A stretch of 64,000 nt of DNA from Tyto alba. Taxonomy: Eukaryota > Chordata > Aves > Strigiformes > Tytonidae. The translations under genes and the position numbers were made by a program. The stretch spans positions 53,513,122 through 53,577,121 of the forward strand of contig NW_024881282.1 of assembly GCF_018691265.1 (NCBI RefSeq), given 5' to 3'. Shown here piece by piece: positions 13,241 through 25,400 of this stretch (positions within the stretch are counted from its first letter, which is position 1; each line of letters opens with the position of its first letter). Below the pieces are notes generated by a model. It was not told the origin of the DNA and searched no databases. It was given only the letters and a program-made list of their open reading frames with translations.

Positions 13241-15788
13241 CTACGGAGGAGACACATACATGTATTATGTATAGAAATGAAAAAGTTACATTATTAACAC
13301 AAACATCTCCCTGACATTTACAGTCATAATTTGTTATGTAAAAATGGCTGTTTCTGAACAGTCAATCCATTCTTGGAATAACTTTGGTTAGGCAAGCTTC
13401 AGATCACTTTCAAGACACATTCTACAAATCCCATGAGGCACGGATACAAAAATATAGAAAAAGCATAAGGATTCAGAACACTGCAAGCCACCTCAGAGTA
13501 TAAAAAAATCCTACCACAAAGCTTACAGATGGAGTACATGTAAATAGTCAAAGTCAATAAGGGTCACTGCTGAAAGAGTAACAGTAATTAATTTTTTGAC
13601 GTTAGAAATAAACATGCACTGCAAGTACATCCTAAATCCTTTATGAGGAAAACTGCAGGTATAGCTGTTTCACTGCAATGGATTTGTATAACTGCTATAA
13701 AAGTAGAAGGAAATGTCACAAGCATACATATTCTGTGATCAGCATTCATAAATTCACAGCACTCGTAAATACACTGCTGCTGTCAGTCCCAGATGGTTCA
13801 ATTACAAGAGAAACAACAGGACTGGACTTTTTCCACAGTGGTCCTGTTCTGAATTTCCTCGACAGACTTTTTGCATTGTAGGCCCACTCCAAGCTTGTAA
13901 TATTGCAAAAAGTGAAATCACAGATAACTGCTTGTTTCTTTTACACAAAGCAAAATAAAAATACATGTAGTTCAACATCTGTTTACAGGTAACAAAAACC
14001 TATTTATAAGATTTGCCTTATGATTTTATTGAAACTTTAATTTCAAGTTTGCTTTGCAACTAAGTGCTCTAGAAACTTGTTGCTCTTTTTTTTTTCCTTT
14101 CTCTTGTCTAGAGATTCTCCTGTAGTCAAAAGGATCAACCACGTGCAAATAAAACAACCAGAGGTGGTGATAAACTGAGGGGGAAGTTCCTTCCACTCTT
14201 AGTAAATTGTTCTAATAAATAACTATTCTCACTGTTAGAAATATGTCCTTTAATTCCTCATTTGTCTACCTTTAGCTTTCACCCTCAGAATCAAAGCAAC
14301 AACAAATGATTAACAGACAAAAGCCTTTTCTTAATCATCAGAGCTTTGCTTTGCTGTGAATCGGAAGTGACTTCAGGAAACTTCCCCATTTTGCTTGAGA
14401 TGAACATCTCAACAGTGTTTCTCACAGCAAGGAGCTTCATGGTTTTGTCAGCCAGGTCAGCCAACACGAGCACCCCTGAAGGGCCATGCTGGTTTACGTG
14501 GTTCTCATTGCTGCTGCGTGTTCCAAAGCCAACCTCACAGACCTTCCTGCCTCTTCTGGGGGGAATGGTGGGAAAAGCACAGGGGACCACCAGTTAAAAG
14601 TGACTTTTGCTGCAACCTCTTCTCAAAGCAGAGAATTGCAGAACAAAGCCAAAGGCAGGACTCCAGACATAACGCCTGTGCACATCTGCCAGTCTGGATT
14701 TAGCATGTTTAAGAACGAGGAAAGACGTTTGCATGCACAAGGTAAAAAGATTTTGCCACAAGCTGAATAAAAGCCAGGGCTCTCTCTGGAGTGGTGACAT
14801 ATGCACACATTGGTTATTTCAGAGAATCACTGAGTCACTTAACTGAATTTTAAGAAATACATATTACTGCTCTTTGAACTCTGCAAGCTGTATTTTGATT
14901 AACCTTTCCCTTGCCAGATGTGTTTGGAAAAGACTTTTGTCCTGAAACAAAAGCTCTATCTGTGTATCTCTAGAACACCACTGGCTGGACAGTCTAAAAA
15001 GGTACTTATTATTTGGTTTTAGAAACACAAAATAGTGTTTCATACCCCTAAGCATAACACAGCCAGGAAAATGCACTCATTAATCAACTCAAGTCAGGAA
15101 AATAACCAAATGAGACTATGACAGCGAGTAATGCATTTGAAACACTTTAGAAACCATGCTGTACACACATTTTTCCAGATACCACCTGCCCACTTTTGTT
15201 TTGCACACAAGTTACTGAGCCGCAAAAGGGACACATTAAATTGTAAGCAAGGCATAAAATTCACATCATCTTCATTTCCAGGCATAAGAGGGGTCAAGAG
15301 GCAGCACAAGTTCACATGCAACAAGTCAAAATAGTTTTCTTTCTTAATGCCTTTTTGGACAAAATTCTTGTCTCTTTTTTTTTTTGTAATGGTGATTGAC
15401 CTTTATTTAAACACTTTCAAATCCTATCAACTCCACTGCAACAGATCAGCAAACTGCTTTCAAGCCCTTTTGGGGCTCTGCATCTCTTCTAGATACTGGC
15501 TGTATTTTGGGTGGTATAAATTCCATATGGTAGGTTAGGGATAATATCTGTGCAGCTTACATTTTAAGAAACTGAAACCACTTGTCAGAAGCTTACATGA
15601 ATAACTGCAGAGGGCTAAATCAACAAAACAATGTTTAGGCACCCATCTACCTTCAACTGTAATGATAACTGCTACACTGCTAAACCTGAGCTCAACCTAG
15701 CAGTACTCAAAACCAGCAGAGGCAAAGAGCGGTGCAGCACTCCAACAATGGCTAACGTGGGGATGAGGGGGAAGGAAATCTCTCTTAC
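13241..15788 (-). other. SRGAP1: SRGAP1 intron 2
   Basis: This 2548-bp intron lies between exons 2 and 3; it is phase 2, with donor gtaaga and acceptor ccgtag. It has no recognisable transposon. A somewhat GC-richer patch near 14.35-14.75 kb carries overlapping open frames on both strands (up to 99 codons) that match nothing I know. T runs lie near 14.09 and 15.37 kb. I see no other gene here. Confidence 0.9.
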
Positions 15789-15984
15789 TTGTACTGCTGA
15801 TGATCCTTTGTACTTCTTGTTTTTGCCATGAACCTCTCTGCCAATTTTTCCAGGTTTCGGGAATACTCCATCTCTATTTCCGACTTCTTGCGGAAGAAAT
15901 CCTGAAGATCCTGAAGAAGCTGCACTCTCATTTCAGTCTGCTGCTCTAGGCATTTCTGCTGCTCGATGAGTTGAGCTCGGATCT
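15789..15984 (-). CDS. SRGAP1: SRGAP1 exon 2, start of the F-BAR domain
   Basis: This internal coding exon of 196 bp encodes about residues 23-88 of SLIT-ROBO Rho GTPase-activating protein 1. Read on the minus strand it begins after the acceptor gtttctttcattag with AG, completing a split Glu codon (intron phase 1). It then gives IRAQLIEQQKCLEQQTEMRV, QLLQDLQDFFRKKSEIEMEY and SRNLEKLAERFMAKTRSTKD, and ends HQQY plus two bases of a Lys codon before the donor gtaaga (phase 2). The heptad-rich helix is the first long helix of the F-BAR dimer, which binds curved membrane. The full protein also carries RhoGAP and SH3 domains; it inactivates Cdc42/RhoA-type GTPases downstream of Robo receptors at the plasma membrane. 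The QQTEMRV and RFMAKTRSTKDHQQYK segments fit SRGAP1 and not SRGAP2 or SRGAP3. Compared with the mammalian protein as I remember it, three residues differ (V to I, A to S, T to M), which is ordinary divergence. The upstream open frame past the acceptor is intron. Confidence 0.97.
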
Positions 15985-16831
15985 CTAATGAAAGAAACAC
16001 ATATCCGCTCAGGTCAGTGAAAGCAAATAAGAATTGAACGTTACCAACCAAAATGACAAGCACTCCAGCATACTTCAGCCTCACAGCTACAGCAACTGGA
16101 TCTGGATTTCAGGTCCTGTGGTGGGATGCAGCAGTGGCAGCTCTCACTTCTGCCACCACATGCTTATGCCCCAGCATCCTCCCACACGCTGTCGGTCTCA
16201 CAAATGGCTATGGCAAGGGCTCAGGACTCTGCTGGGCTCAGGGGAGCAGAAGATCTGCCTCCTCTTTCCTCTCTTATCCTCTTCCTGGTCTCTGGCACTA
16301 GCACAACATCTGGCTTGGAGTGATCACCTTGCCGGAGGCGGTGTGCAACCATTTGAGCAGCAACTCCTTCTGCTGCCCTGAAAAATGGCAGGATAAACAA
16401 ACACCCTTTGGGCCAGGATCATCCTGCTGACTGCCAGGTGGACCATGCTGCTTGGTATCACCATGTACACCATGGAAACAACCTTGTGATAAACTCCAGA
16501 GGCATTATTCACTGTAACTGTGCACGGATGAGCCTCCGTATCTGCCCCATCTCTGCCAGGGAGGGAACTGGTGTACTATACATGCAATCATCAATATTTT
16601 ACAGCAAATATAGAGGAAAAACTGTACCTATACTTAGGGATAGCTGTCTGAAAATTTGCACAAGGTTCCAGAGACCATGGTATATTTATTAACATAAAAT
16701 CAGTCAATTTAGAAGAGAATACACGCTCATAGTTATCATCTAGAGTAACAGGGGAAAGCCTCCAGATTTCTCTTCCCACTGTTTGTCAAATGCACAATTG
16801 CTATGTGGTAGGATTTTTTTTCTTTTTTCTT

Positions 16832-16855
16832 CCCCCGCCCCCCCCCCCCCCCCCC
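16832..16855. repeat. C homopolymer run (C5-G-C18) after a T/C tract
   Basis: The plus strand has a T/C tract from 16813, then five C, one G and 18 C ending at 16855. In the minus-strand SRGAP1 pre-mRNA this reads as G18-C-G5 followed by a purine tract, about 850 nt upstream of the exon 2 acceptor. Homopolymer length here may be affected by sequencing error. Confidence 0.9.
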
Positions 16856-17835
16856 AGCACTTCTATTTCTTAAATGCTAAGCAGTTATTCACATTTTGGG
16901 AACACTTGGTCTAAAAAACGTCCCTTCGGTTCTTTTGAGAGATCGGTTCATTAGAGTTATGTCAGCTGCCCAGGCACACTGAAATCCAGTATTGTGAAGG
17001 AAACACAGAAGTAAATGTTTTTTGACCACAATATATGCAATTTTAAAAAACAGTTTAATGGTGTAACAAGGACTTATCAATAGCAAAACAACATGCCAGA
17101 AGTGATGTCCATGTAAATGCAAAATTGTTGTGAAATTCTACTTGATTCCTAATGATGTAACCATGTTGTAGGCAAGAAGATGTCGGAAACCTTAGCTGCC
17201 TTACTAGTTTGAAATATAAAAGCATTCTAAAAACCACTGCTAATATTACAGGGAATTGCAAACCAGTAAGTAGTAATAACACTGCAAAAAATTATCTGAT
17301 GCAACTAGAAACTAATGAGTCCTTACTGATCTTAAGCAGGTATGAAAGCAGAGATCCACTCTGCTGGGATTCAGATGTGTATTCTGAAATAAGGTAGTAT
17401 GAGCACAGAAAACTGTTAAGCCAATATATTTACTGGAGGAGGGAGACATAGCAGTATTTTCTTCCAGATCTCCTCTGAGCTACCAGCTGCTGTGTTAATC
17501 ATTAATGAGACCATCCATTTTTATAGTCTGGGAGGTGAACCAAAAAATTTATGGTATGGTTTTCATTTCATTTCAAATCAGTTTGTTGGAAAAGGACTAT
17601 GCCTCCAGCAAGGATGAGCCACTGTAATACAACACTGTATCAATGACATTCATGTACATAGAGGAGAAAATCACATTGGAGCTAGAAGGTTATTAACACA
17701 AACAAAAACCCAAGACTGCTTTTTTGGGTGTCCACTACTCTTAATATTGCAATAATGGAAAATTCCTCCGTATAGGAAACCAATTGTACAGATTCACTGA
17801 TCAGAAGTAGCAGTTTTGCCCATAAGCTGGAGGTT

Positions 17836-18683
17836 TCATAGAATCCTAGAAACATTAAACTGTTTGGGTTGGAAGAGACCTTAAAGACCATCTAGTTCCA
17901 AGCCCCCTGCCCTGGGCAGGGACCCCTTCCCCCAGCCCAGGTTGCTCAAGCCCCGTCCAGCCTGGCCTGGAACCCTCCCAGGGAGGGGGCAGCCTCAGCT
18001 GCTCTGGGCAACCTGTGCCAGGGCCTCACCGCCCTCACAGGAAAGAATTTCTGCCTTATATCTAATGTAAATTTGCCCTCCTTCATTTTAAAGCCATGAC
18101 CCCTTGTCTTATCCCTACATGCTCTTGTAAAAAGTCCCTCTCTGGCTTTCTTGTAGGCCCTGTTTAGGTACTGGAAGGCCGCTATAAGGTCTCCCCAGAG
18201 CCTTCTCTTCTCCAGGCTGAACAACCCCAACTCTCTCAGCCTGTCCTCAGAAGGGAGGTGCTCCAGCACCCTGAGCATCATCATCATGGCCTCCTCTGGA
18301 CCCGCTCTAGCAGGTCCATGCACTTCTTACACTCTGGGGGCCCCAGAGCTGGACACAGTACTCCCAGGGGGGTCTCATGAGAGTGGAATAGAGAGGGAGA
18401 ATCACCTCCCTCGATCTGCTGGCCACACTTCTCTTAATGTGGCCCAGAATACGCTTGGCTTTCTGGGATTTTCATCCAGCAAGTCCTTCTCTGCAGGGCT
18501 GCTCTCAATCCACTCATCACTCAGCCTGTGTTTGTGCTTAGAATTGTCCCAACCCATGTGCAGGACCTTGCACTTGGCCCTGTTGAACTTCATGAGGTTT
18601 GCACAGGTCCACCTCTCCAGCCTGTCAAGGTCCCTCTGGATGCATCCCTTCCCTCCAGAGTGTCAGCTGCATCACACAGCTTG
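17836..18683 (-). mobile_element. CR1 LINE, 5'-truncated copy with ORF2 C-terminal remains
   Basis: The left end reads tcatagaatcctagaa, the complement of the CR1 3' tail, so the element is on the minus strand with its 3' end at about 17836. It continues for about 850 bp before CR1 similarity fades near 18683, a typical 5' truncation. Minus-strand frames still show the end of the CR1 reverse-transcriptase ORF: MKFNRAKCKVLHMG and DEWIESSPAEKDLL (18402-18593), then EKRRLWGDLIAAFQYLNRAY, KAREGLFTRACRDKTRGHGF and LDIRQKFFPVRAVRPWHRLP (17946-18323). These pieces lie in different frames, so the copy is dead. It has the same orientation as SRGAP1. The good match to the consensus suggests it is the youngest of the CR1 copies here. 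Confidence 0.95.
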
Positions 18684-19465
18684 ACTAAATCCAAATCCAT
18701 GTACATGGTCCCTGTACTTTGGCCTTTTCCCCTTCCCACTACAGATTTTCTACCAGTTACTTTAAAAGCAGAGCTCTGTATAGAGCAACTATGTTCTGGC
18801 TATTTTGTAGGTCAGTGGATCTTGCTGCTATAATTCTTCCCTTTTAGGCAGGCTTTTACCATAGCAACAGGAAAGAGAAAGAATTTAGAAACAGGAATAT
18901 ATGAATAGAGATACAAGAAACAATGAACAAGGGACAACAGATACAGTATGAGACTTTGCATTAGCTTTCTGATGTTGTCTGGATTTGTAATGGACAATAG
19001 TGGCTTCCTTCAAACTTGTATATTAGACAACAAAATTGGAACATGATCTCTGAAAGTTGATGGTGGCTGGAGGTGTCCAAGCTCTGAGTAAGGTAGTAAG
19101 TTAGGGATACAGGGGGACTGCAGCTTTATGAAGGAAGTTCCACAATTTCTGGCTATTTGAATCTTGGCAAAGAGAAAGAACTTGCTGGCTCCAAAAGGCT
19201 GAGCCTCTGGCCTCCTGCTGGAGAAGAAAACGGGAAGATGCATGTCCCACTTGTGCCAGCTGACCAGTGTCTGTCCAGAAGAGACTTCAGCATAGCAGCT
19301 CTCCTTCCAGTCTTTCACATCCTTCTTCTCTTGCACTTTTAAATTCTTCTTTTACTAATAACATGTGTAATGCCATACTGGTAGGCTGAGGAGATGGCAA
19401 TGAAAAAGAAATCAGATCAGCAAATGCTATGATTTTCACTTTCTGATAAGAGAAAGCTGTGCATT

Positions 19466-19530
19466 AAAAAAAAAAAAAAAAAAAAAACAAAAAACCAAAA
19501 ACAAGAAAACAAAACAAACAAAAACCCTAA
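19466..19530. repeat. A22 run followed by A/C mosaic
   Basis: Twenty-two A (19466-19487) followed by a C-interrupted A-rich stretch of AAAC-type words. The run is preceded by gcatt, so an ATTAAA word overlaps its start. No recognisable retrocopy body lies upstream. It reads as a U-rich tract in the sense transcript. Confidence 0.88.
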
Positions 19531-20707
19531 CAAAAATCCCCCAATGAACATTGGCATAACAGCCTGTCAGCCTGAGCGGCTGTGCATCACAAAATCACAA
19601 CTGTCCAAGTACTATTAACTAACATAGACTACCCATTACCTACTGCTATGGAAAAATGCACCAAGACAACATTGTTTTCTTTAACCAATCCACATGTGTG
19701 ATTTCCCTCAGGCTACAAAGAGTGGCATGGAAAATTGTTGCACTGTATTCAAAGAAATAAATACCCAATACGCTGAGAAGGTGCCAAGTTAAAAACTAGC
19801 AGAGCCCTAACTCCATAGATACAGACACAGGTGCAGCAAGCAACAGAAGGGTGCTTGTCTTTACTCTGTTTTGCTGGCACATTAAAATTCAAAGTCGAAC
19901 TGGTACCAGCTGTAATGGACAATGACATTGTCCTATTCTGCGGTGTATATCAAATGATTGTCAGGCTATTTTGTGCCAGGAACAGGCACGTTTAAACCCT
20001 GGACAAATTAACACCTTCTCCTTCTCTGTACAGCAACTTTGAGTCATACTTGCTGGTTTTCTGGCCAAAGGCTGGTTCAGAAGGAATCCCATCCATTTAC
20101 ACTGCAGCTTGAACAGACTGAATTCACATCAAGTGGAAAAAAAACCCCAAACACACCACCCTTTGTCCAAGCCTTGCACACATGACCAAAGAAAGGAAGC
20201 CACTTATGTGACCATAATTAAATCAATAACCTCTGAGTGAAGTTTTCATCCTAAAAATTATTTTAATTATGCTGTCATTGACACCATTCTCTAGAATTAC
20301 TGCATTAAGTATAAAATCGGGTTTTCTTTGTGGCAGTCTTCAAGATATATCTCTAACCTTTCAACAAAACTTTATTTTCTTCAGATGAGAGGTTAAATCA
20401 GCGCACTATGAAAAACAAAAGGATACAAGATTATAGCTGTTTTGAGAGCTAAGCACAGAGTGGATGAAGCTGAACTACTGACATCACCGAAATCATAACC
20501 AAAAATAAACTCATCAAGGTTACCTCTTTGCGCACAGTACAGCATTACAAATAGTGACTTATCTAGAACTGCAGTAATACACTGTATTACCCTGGAGAAG
20601 ATAGGTGTCACCAGTTATAGGCCAGTGCACCACCTGAATGCACCCGTGGTGAGATATACTGCAACGTGACACATAGCAGTGGCGCTGACCACATACCATC
20701 AAGGAAC

Positions 20708-20797
20708 AAAAGTCATCATCTTTACTTCCACACACACCAAAGCACCAGGCTCAAAAGTCATCATCTTTACTTCCACACACACCAAAGCACCAGGCTC
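20708..20797. repeat. Perfect 45-bp tandem duplication
   Basis: Two head-to-tail copies, 20708-20752 and 20753-20797, are identical over all 45 bases. Each starts aaaagtcatcatc, has a central cttccacacacacc and ends aaagcaccaggctc. The unit length is a multiple of three, but no credible gene runs through it. It lies in intron 1. The absence of any mismatch points to a recent event. Confidence 0.95.
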
Positions 20798-23700
20798 CAT
20801 CAAACATCCCCCAAAAGCCATGGGAAACACCCTCCTGGCCTCAGAAGCTGGACACTTCATAAATACACAGTATTAACCAAATTAACCCGCTGCCAAACCA
20901 ACACTTTGCATGCAGACTGACACCACGCCCATGCACACTGCAACGCCCGCGTCCCTGCCCTGCGATGCTGCACCAGGCTGTGTCTAGCCTTGTCAGCCCT
21001 TGGAGACCTTCCAGACCACCATGAACTCTGCTTATCCACTCTCGACCAAAGCAACTTGTTGTGGTGCTTCGTGAATGCTTTGTGTTGCTGTTACACACCT
21101 CCGAGCTGCTTCCACCTCCGAGCCACTTCAAGAGCTGTTGCAGCCTGCCACCCTTAACTTGCATTTAAGTGGAATTAACTTTTGTGCTCACAGAATGGCT
21201 CTGCCACAGTTTTTGGTGTTTGCTGAAAGATCTGGAAGGTGCCACAGAGCCAGACACATCTCCCTGGTCACCTCCTCAGCTGTACTGCAAGCCTCCCACC
21301 GGCTGCCTCACCCTGCCTGGCAAGGAGCTATATTTAAGTCATGATGGCAATACACAAACTACACAGACACATTAATCAGGTAGTATTACTGGATAATAAT
21401 ACAAATAGCCTCAGGGCCCCACCCGCAAATGATTACAAAAGCAAGTAGCTCATCAGAACTATTGGAGAGCAGAAACAGGCTCTCACAAGGCATGGTTATA
21501 TTTGCAGATTTTATCTGACCGGGTGACTTCAGACAAAGCCGAATCACCTCCCGTATTTCTTTAAATACTTCCTTCACAAAAAATTTAAGGTTTTGGATTA
21601 GTTGTAAAACATTCAGAAATGTCTCATCAAATGCACAAAGGACTACACATGGTATCTTAGACTTTGTATTTCCAAATCATTACTACTCAGTAATTTTTTT
21701 ACCCCAGTGAGCTATCAACACACATATTCTTCATTCTCCTAGTTATGATATCCAGACCATACTTCATAGGAAAAGATTCAGACCTTAAATTCAGCCTAAA
21801 TATCACCTGGTGACCAACATGCACTTGTAATTAAGCAGGTATTGGAGCATTAATCATCTTGCAGTTCCTCCTTGAAGACATTTGAGTCTTACATGACTCT
21901 CACTGCACCTCAGTTATTTAGCATAAGAATGGCTCATGCCTGCTGCTAGAAGCTGGGGTGCCACATCAGGGGACTGATCTTTCCAGTTTCATCCCAGCCT
22001 TCTGCCTTTGTAAGGACCTGCTTTTGGCTTCTCTGTTGAGATGGGCAGAGTTTTGGCCCAGCTGAATGCAGCTGGCCAACATCTGCAGCTTAGGTTTTGT
22101 TTCAGAAAAGCGCTTAGCTCCAGCCCACCGAGGAATCGCTGACAACAGAGAAACCCCAGGAGGAATCGCTGAGAGGGGCCTGGAGGTGCCCCTGTGCACA
22201 ATTAGTAGATCTTAATGCCATGTCACCCCTAGGATCTGAGCTCCCACACCTCCTAAGGGACATTATCCTGCCTCTCAACGGACAAGAAGATAAAAGATGA
22301 TGAGAGGTATCAGCCCTGTGGTGGGTGCTCTGGCCCAGCTGCTGATACTCCTCTCCAAGATACACAGACTAGTTACTAGTGCTGGACAAGCTTTTATTTC
22401 TGAGAGCCATGGCTAGAAAGCTATTTAAGTACTTCTGTGACAAATGGTGAGGGAAGCTCTGTGGTCAGCAGGGAGTCTGGCTCACACTCTCTTCCAGGTC
22501 CTCGCTGCCATTTTCCTGGACCACAAGCAGGAAATTCCACTTCAAAAGCCAGGAAATTCCACCAGCCTGACAGCTGAGGAGAGATGGGGAGAGGATCTTG
22601 CAGGCTGCTGCAGAAGTGCCTTTAAATAGATCATGAACCTGTCCCACAACATTAACTTTCTATGACACACTAATGGAAACCACTTCCCTGTGTTCTACAT
22701 GTAAGGAAGAAGTGGGGCTGCATAGACAGCTTCTCAAGGCAGGACTTTTGTGGACTTTGTTCTACCTCCTCAGCCGATTTAACTTAGGACATTGAGCATA
22801 CAGCTTTATGCATGTTCCCACTTAAAGTGAAACCTCTGCAGTGCACACCCCAGCTCTAAATTTGCTGTTTGGCTTCATATTTCCCAGAAAATTAATTTCA
22901 GACTTTTTGTTTGTTTGGGGGATCGAGATTGCCTTTGACAGAACACATCTCCAGGCTGTAGCAGCCTGTAGAAATGGATGGGGAGTGAGAATCGTGCCTG
23001 GTATCTGAAGGACTGTACAAAGGGTCGGGAATCTGAAGCCTCTGTTGACATCTGTCAACCCCTTTAAAAACTGTAAACCTCGTTCATTCAAGCACTTTGG
23101 TGTGCTTAAAATAAAAGCAGTCCCTCGTGCAGCCATTAGCAGGAAAGCTGGAGGAAAAGCCATCTGCAGGATGAAGACAATTGTTTACAGGTCGCTTCAG
23201 TTGTCCTGCTGAAACAAAGACAGCAGAGAAAGAATGAATTCTCTCCTGCTGCAAACTTTGTTCTACACATTCAAGCAAACACACTCCTACCTACTGCAGC
23301 CACAGACTGAGCAACAACATGCCTCCAACCAGAACCGTGTTACTGGGAGATCCCAGTGGACAGGATCCAAAAGGGGTGACTGCATTAGGACACCTTCCAC
23401 CTTCCAGTTCCCCTTGAAATGGGAAGACATGTCAGGAAGAGCCAAGAAAACCTCTATACATAGCTGAAGAAGCTTTTCTTCTTGTTGTTCTTGGACTAAC
23501 GCCCTCCTGCTATTCACAGCCACAGCTGCTGGTCACTTGGCTGCCTGGAGTCTGAGCCTGAATGGAGGGCAGCGTGCCAGTTCACAACTTGGCAGGACAC
23601 TCCTTGCCACAGCACTACTGCCAAGCGACCGTGGATTTAAGCAGGCAGTCTGCCTGCACCACATTTTGAGTGCCAGCACTTTTGTGGCAACTGCTCCTTT

Positions 23701-24153
23701 GCACCCATAACTAAGTGCTGGCACTACGTCCTACCAAACCTTGAGCACTGCATACTTTGTCCTTCTGGTCACAGGAGCTGGGACTCTGAGGACAAAAACT
23801 TCTATCCCTCAGAGGAGAGGGAACTTTGTTTTGCTTGACAGTAAAATCCCAGCTCCTCCCAAAACACCACCATCCAGAAGAGAAGAGGGCAAAGCACAAG
23901 ATGCTTCCCCTGCCTCAATGGTCTGGTGCAAGGCCTTTCACCAGTATGACCCAGCTCTCATCTCCCGCTGTGGGAGCAGATGCTCTCCTGCAATCCAACT
24001 GTCCCACCTCTAGACGAGCAAATCAGCTCTGCAAACCACCAGCACACAAAAGAGCAGCAAAGAATCCACATCAAATAAGCCCCAAAACACAGTTAAGAAC
24101 AAAACAAAGTAGAAACTACCCCAGCCATGGCATTCATGGCAAAGGTCTGTAGA

Positions 24154-24178
24154 GGGGAGGGGGGAGAGGGGAGAGGGG
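24154..24178 (+). repeat. G-rich tract with canonical G-quadruplex spacing
   Basis: The plus strand shows four G runs of 4, 6, 4 and 4 bases separated by loops A, AGA and AGA. This meets the usual G-quadruplex pattern with very short loops. Because SRGAP1 is transcribed from the minus strand, the G-rich strand here is the template strand. Confidence 0.85.
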
Positions 24179-25400
24179 AGGAGACAATGAGTCTGTGCAC
24201 ATCTTTGTCTGCCAAGCAGACAGGCGATCATGCAGTAGGTGTCTAAAAACCCATTTAGGCCATCTAAACTGTCAAGATCTACGTGACAACTTACTCTGAA
24301 GCTTCTGAAGGGCTTCAACCATCCAGGGCTCTTTTATGCTTGTTAAAGATACCATGAGGTTTTCCTTGCAGACTTAAATTTTGGGCACATGAGAAAACTA
24401 AAAGGAAACTCAGCATGCTCAAATCTTTCTCCTCACCAATGAGGTATCTGCCAGCAGTACAGAAAACTGACTCATGGCTCTTCTCTGAATAATTCTTTGC
24501 AGTAATGCCTGGAATGCTGGACTGACATGAGCACTCTACAAGAAAAAAAAAAACAACCAAACTATACCCCTTCCTGGCCAGATTTCTATAAGTCTATTAT
24601 TTAATTTGGTTATTATAGACTGCTATGATTGCTCTAATTGGCAGATGAAATGCATCCTTCCTTATGGTTATTTTCTCTGTGTAGAAAAATCTTTCTTTAC
24701 AGAACACAGACTGTCTTCTAACTATCTAACAGAATTCACCCAGTACATGCTCTATGCTATATTGTTACATACTTGCTCTCCTGAGTTTAGATTGTAAATT
24801 CTACATTTTAACTAGCACCTAAAGAAATGTTATTTCAGCTATGTTGCTTCATAAAATGGAACAAAAGAACCCCTTCATTTCTACAGCAATAAAAGCAGTT
24901 TTAATATCAACCAATGGTCAAGCTCACATTTCCCAGAAAATTCATGTCAGCAAAAGATCAAGGCCTGTAAGCTAAATACTGACCTCCCTGAAATATAGAT
25001 TTGTCACTAATGTTACTCCTGCTGGGATTACTGTATTTATTTAAACTTACAAGAAGCTTACACTCATTCAAGGGACATACTGCTATCAAAGCAGACAGTC
25101 TTTTTCCCTCTTGCATCCAGGTTACACAGCTCTCCTGGGTCACCATGTCTCAGTACCGGAACATCTACAGACAGAAGGTCTAACCCACAGAGGGAAAAGT
25201 GTCTCCTCTTGGTTACGCTCCATGGGTATTGTCAGAGGAGGGGAAAGAACGTCAGGGCGTAGCTCAGACCACTCATGTCAGTGCCATGACAGATCAGCCT
25301 CAGTCTCCTTTGAAACCCTCCCAAAAGCTGTAGCTATAGCCAAGATCATTTCTCAGCAGCAGCTTACACCAGTGACTGAAATACTACGCTCTCACCAGGC

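Larger units (their letters stand above)
15985..25400 (-). other. SRGAP1: SRGAP1 intron 1, 3' section
   Basis: This is intron sequence upstream of the exon 2 acceptor. It holds the C run at 16.84 kb, the large minus-strand CR1 at 17.84-18.68 kb, an A-rich block at 19.47-19.53 kb, the 45-bp tandem duplication at 20.71-20.80 kb and a G-rich quadruplex-type motif at 24.15 kb. The remaining sequence is unique. Many overlapping open frames of 60-115 codons occur on both strands in the GC-richer parts (16.05-16.5, 21-24.3 kb); none resembles a known protein. Confidence 0.85.

Noticed and set aside
14291..14597. Overlapping frames on both strands in intron 2 (83-99 codons)
   Set aside because: I considered a cassette exon between SRGAP1 exons 2 and 3, but the peptide does not belong to the F-BAR domain, and exons 2 and 3 already join perfectly.
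15985..16084. Extension of the exon 2 frame upstream to an ATG at 16084
   Set aside because: The frame runs through the acceptor gtttctttcattag into intron; the extra residues are not srGAP sequence, so this ATG is not a start.
18286..18833. Plus-strand open frames of 132 and 101 codons
   Set aside because: 18286-18684 lies within the minus-strand CR1, where the sense peptides are on the other strand; 18528-18833 overlaps it and otherwise matches nothing known.
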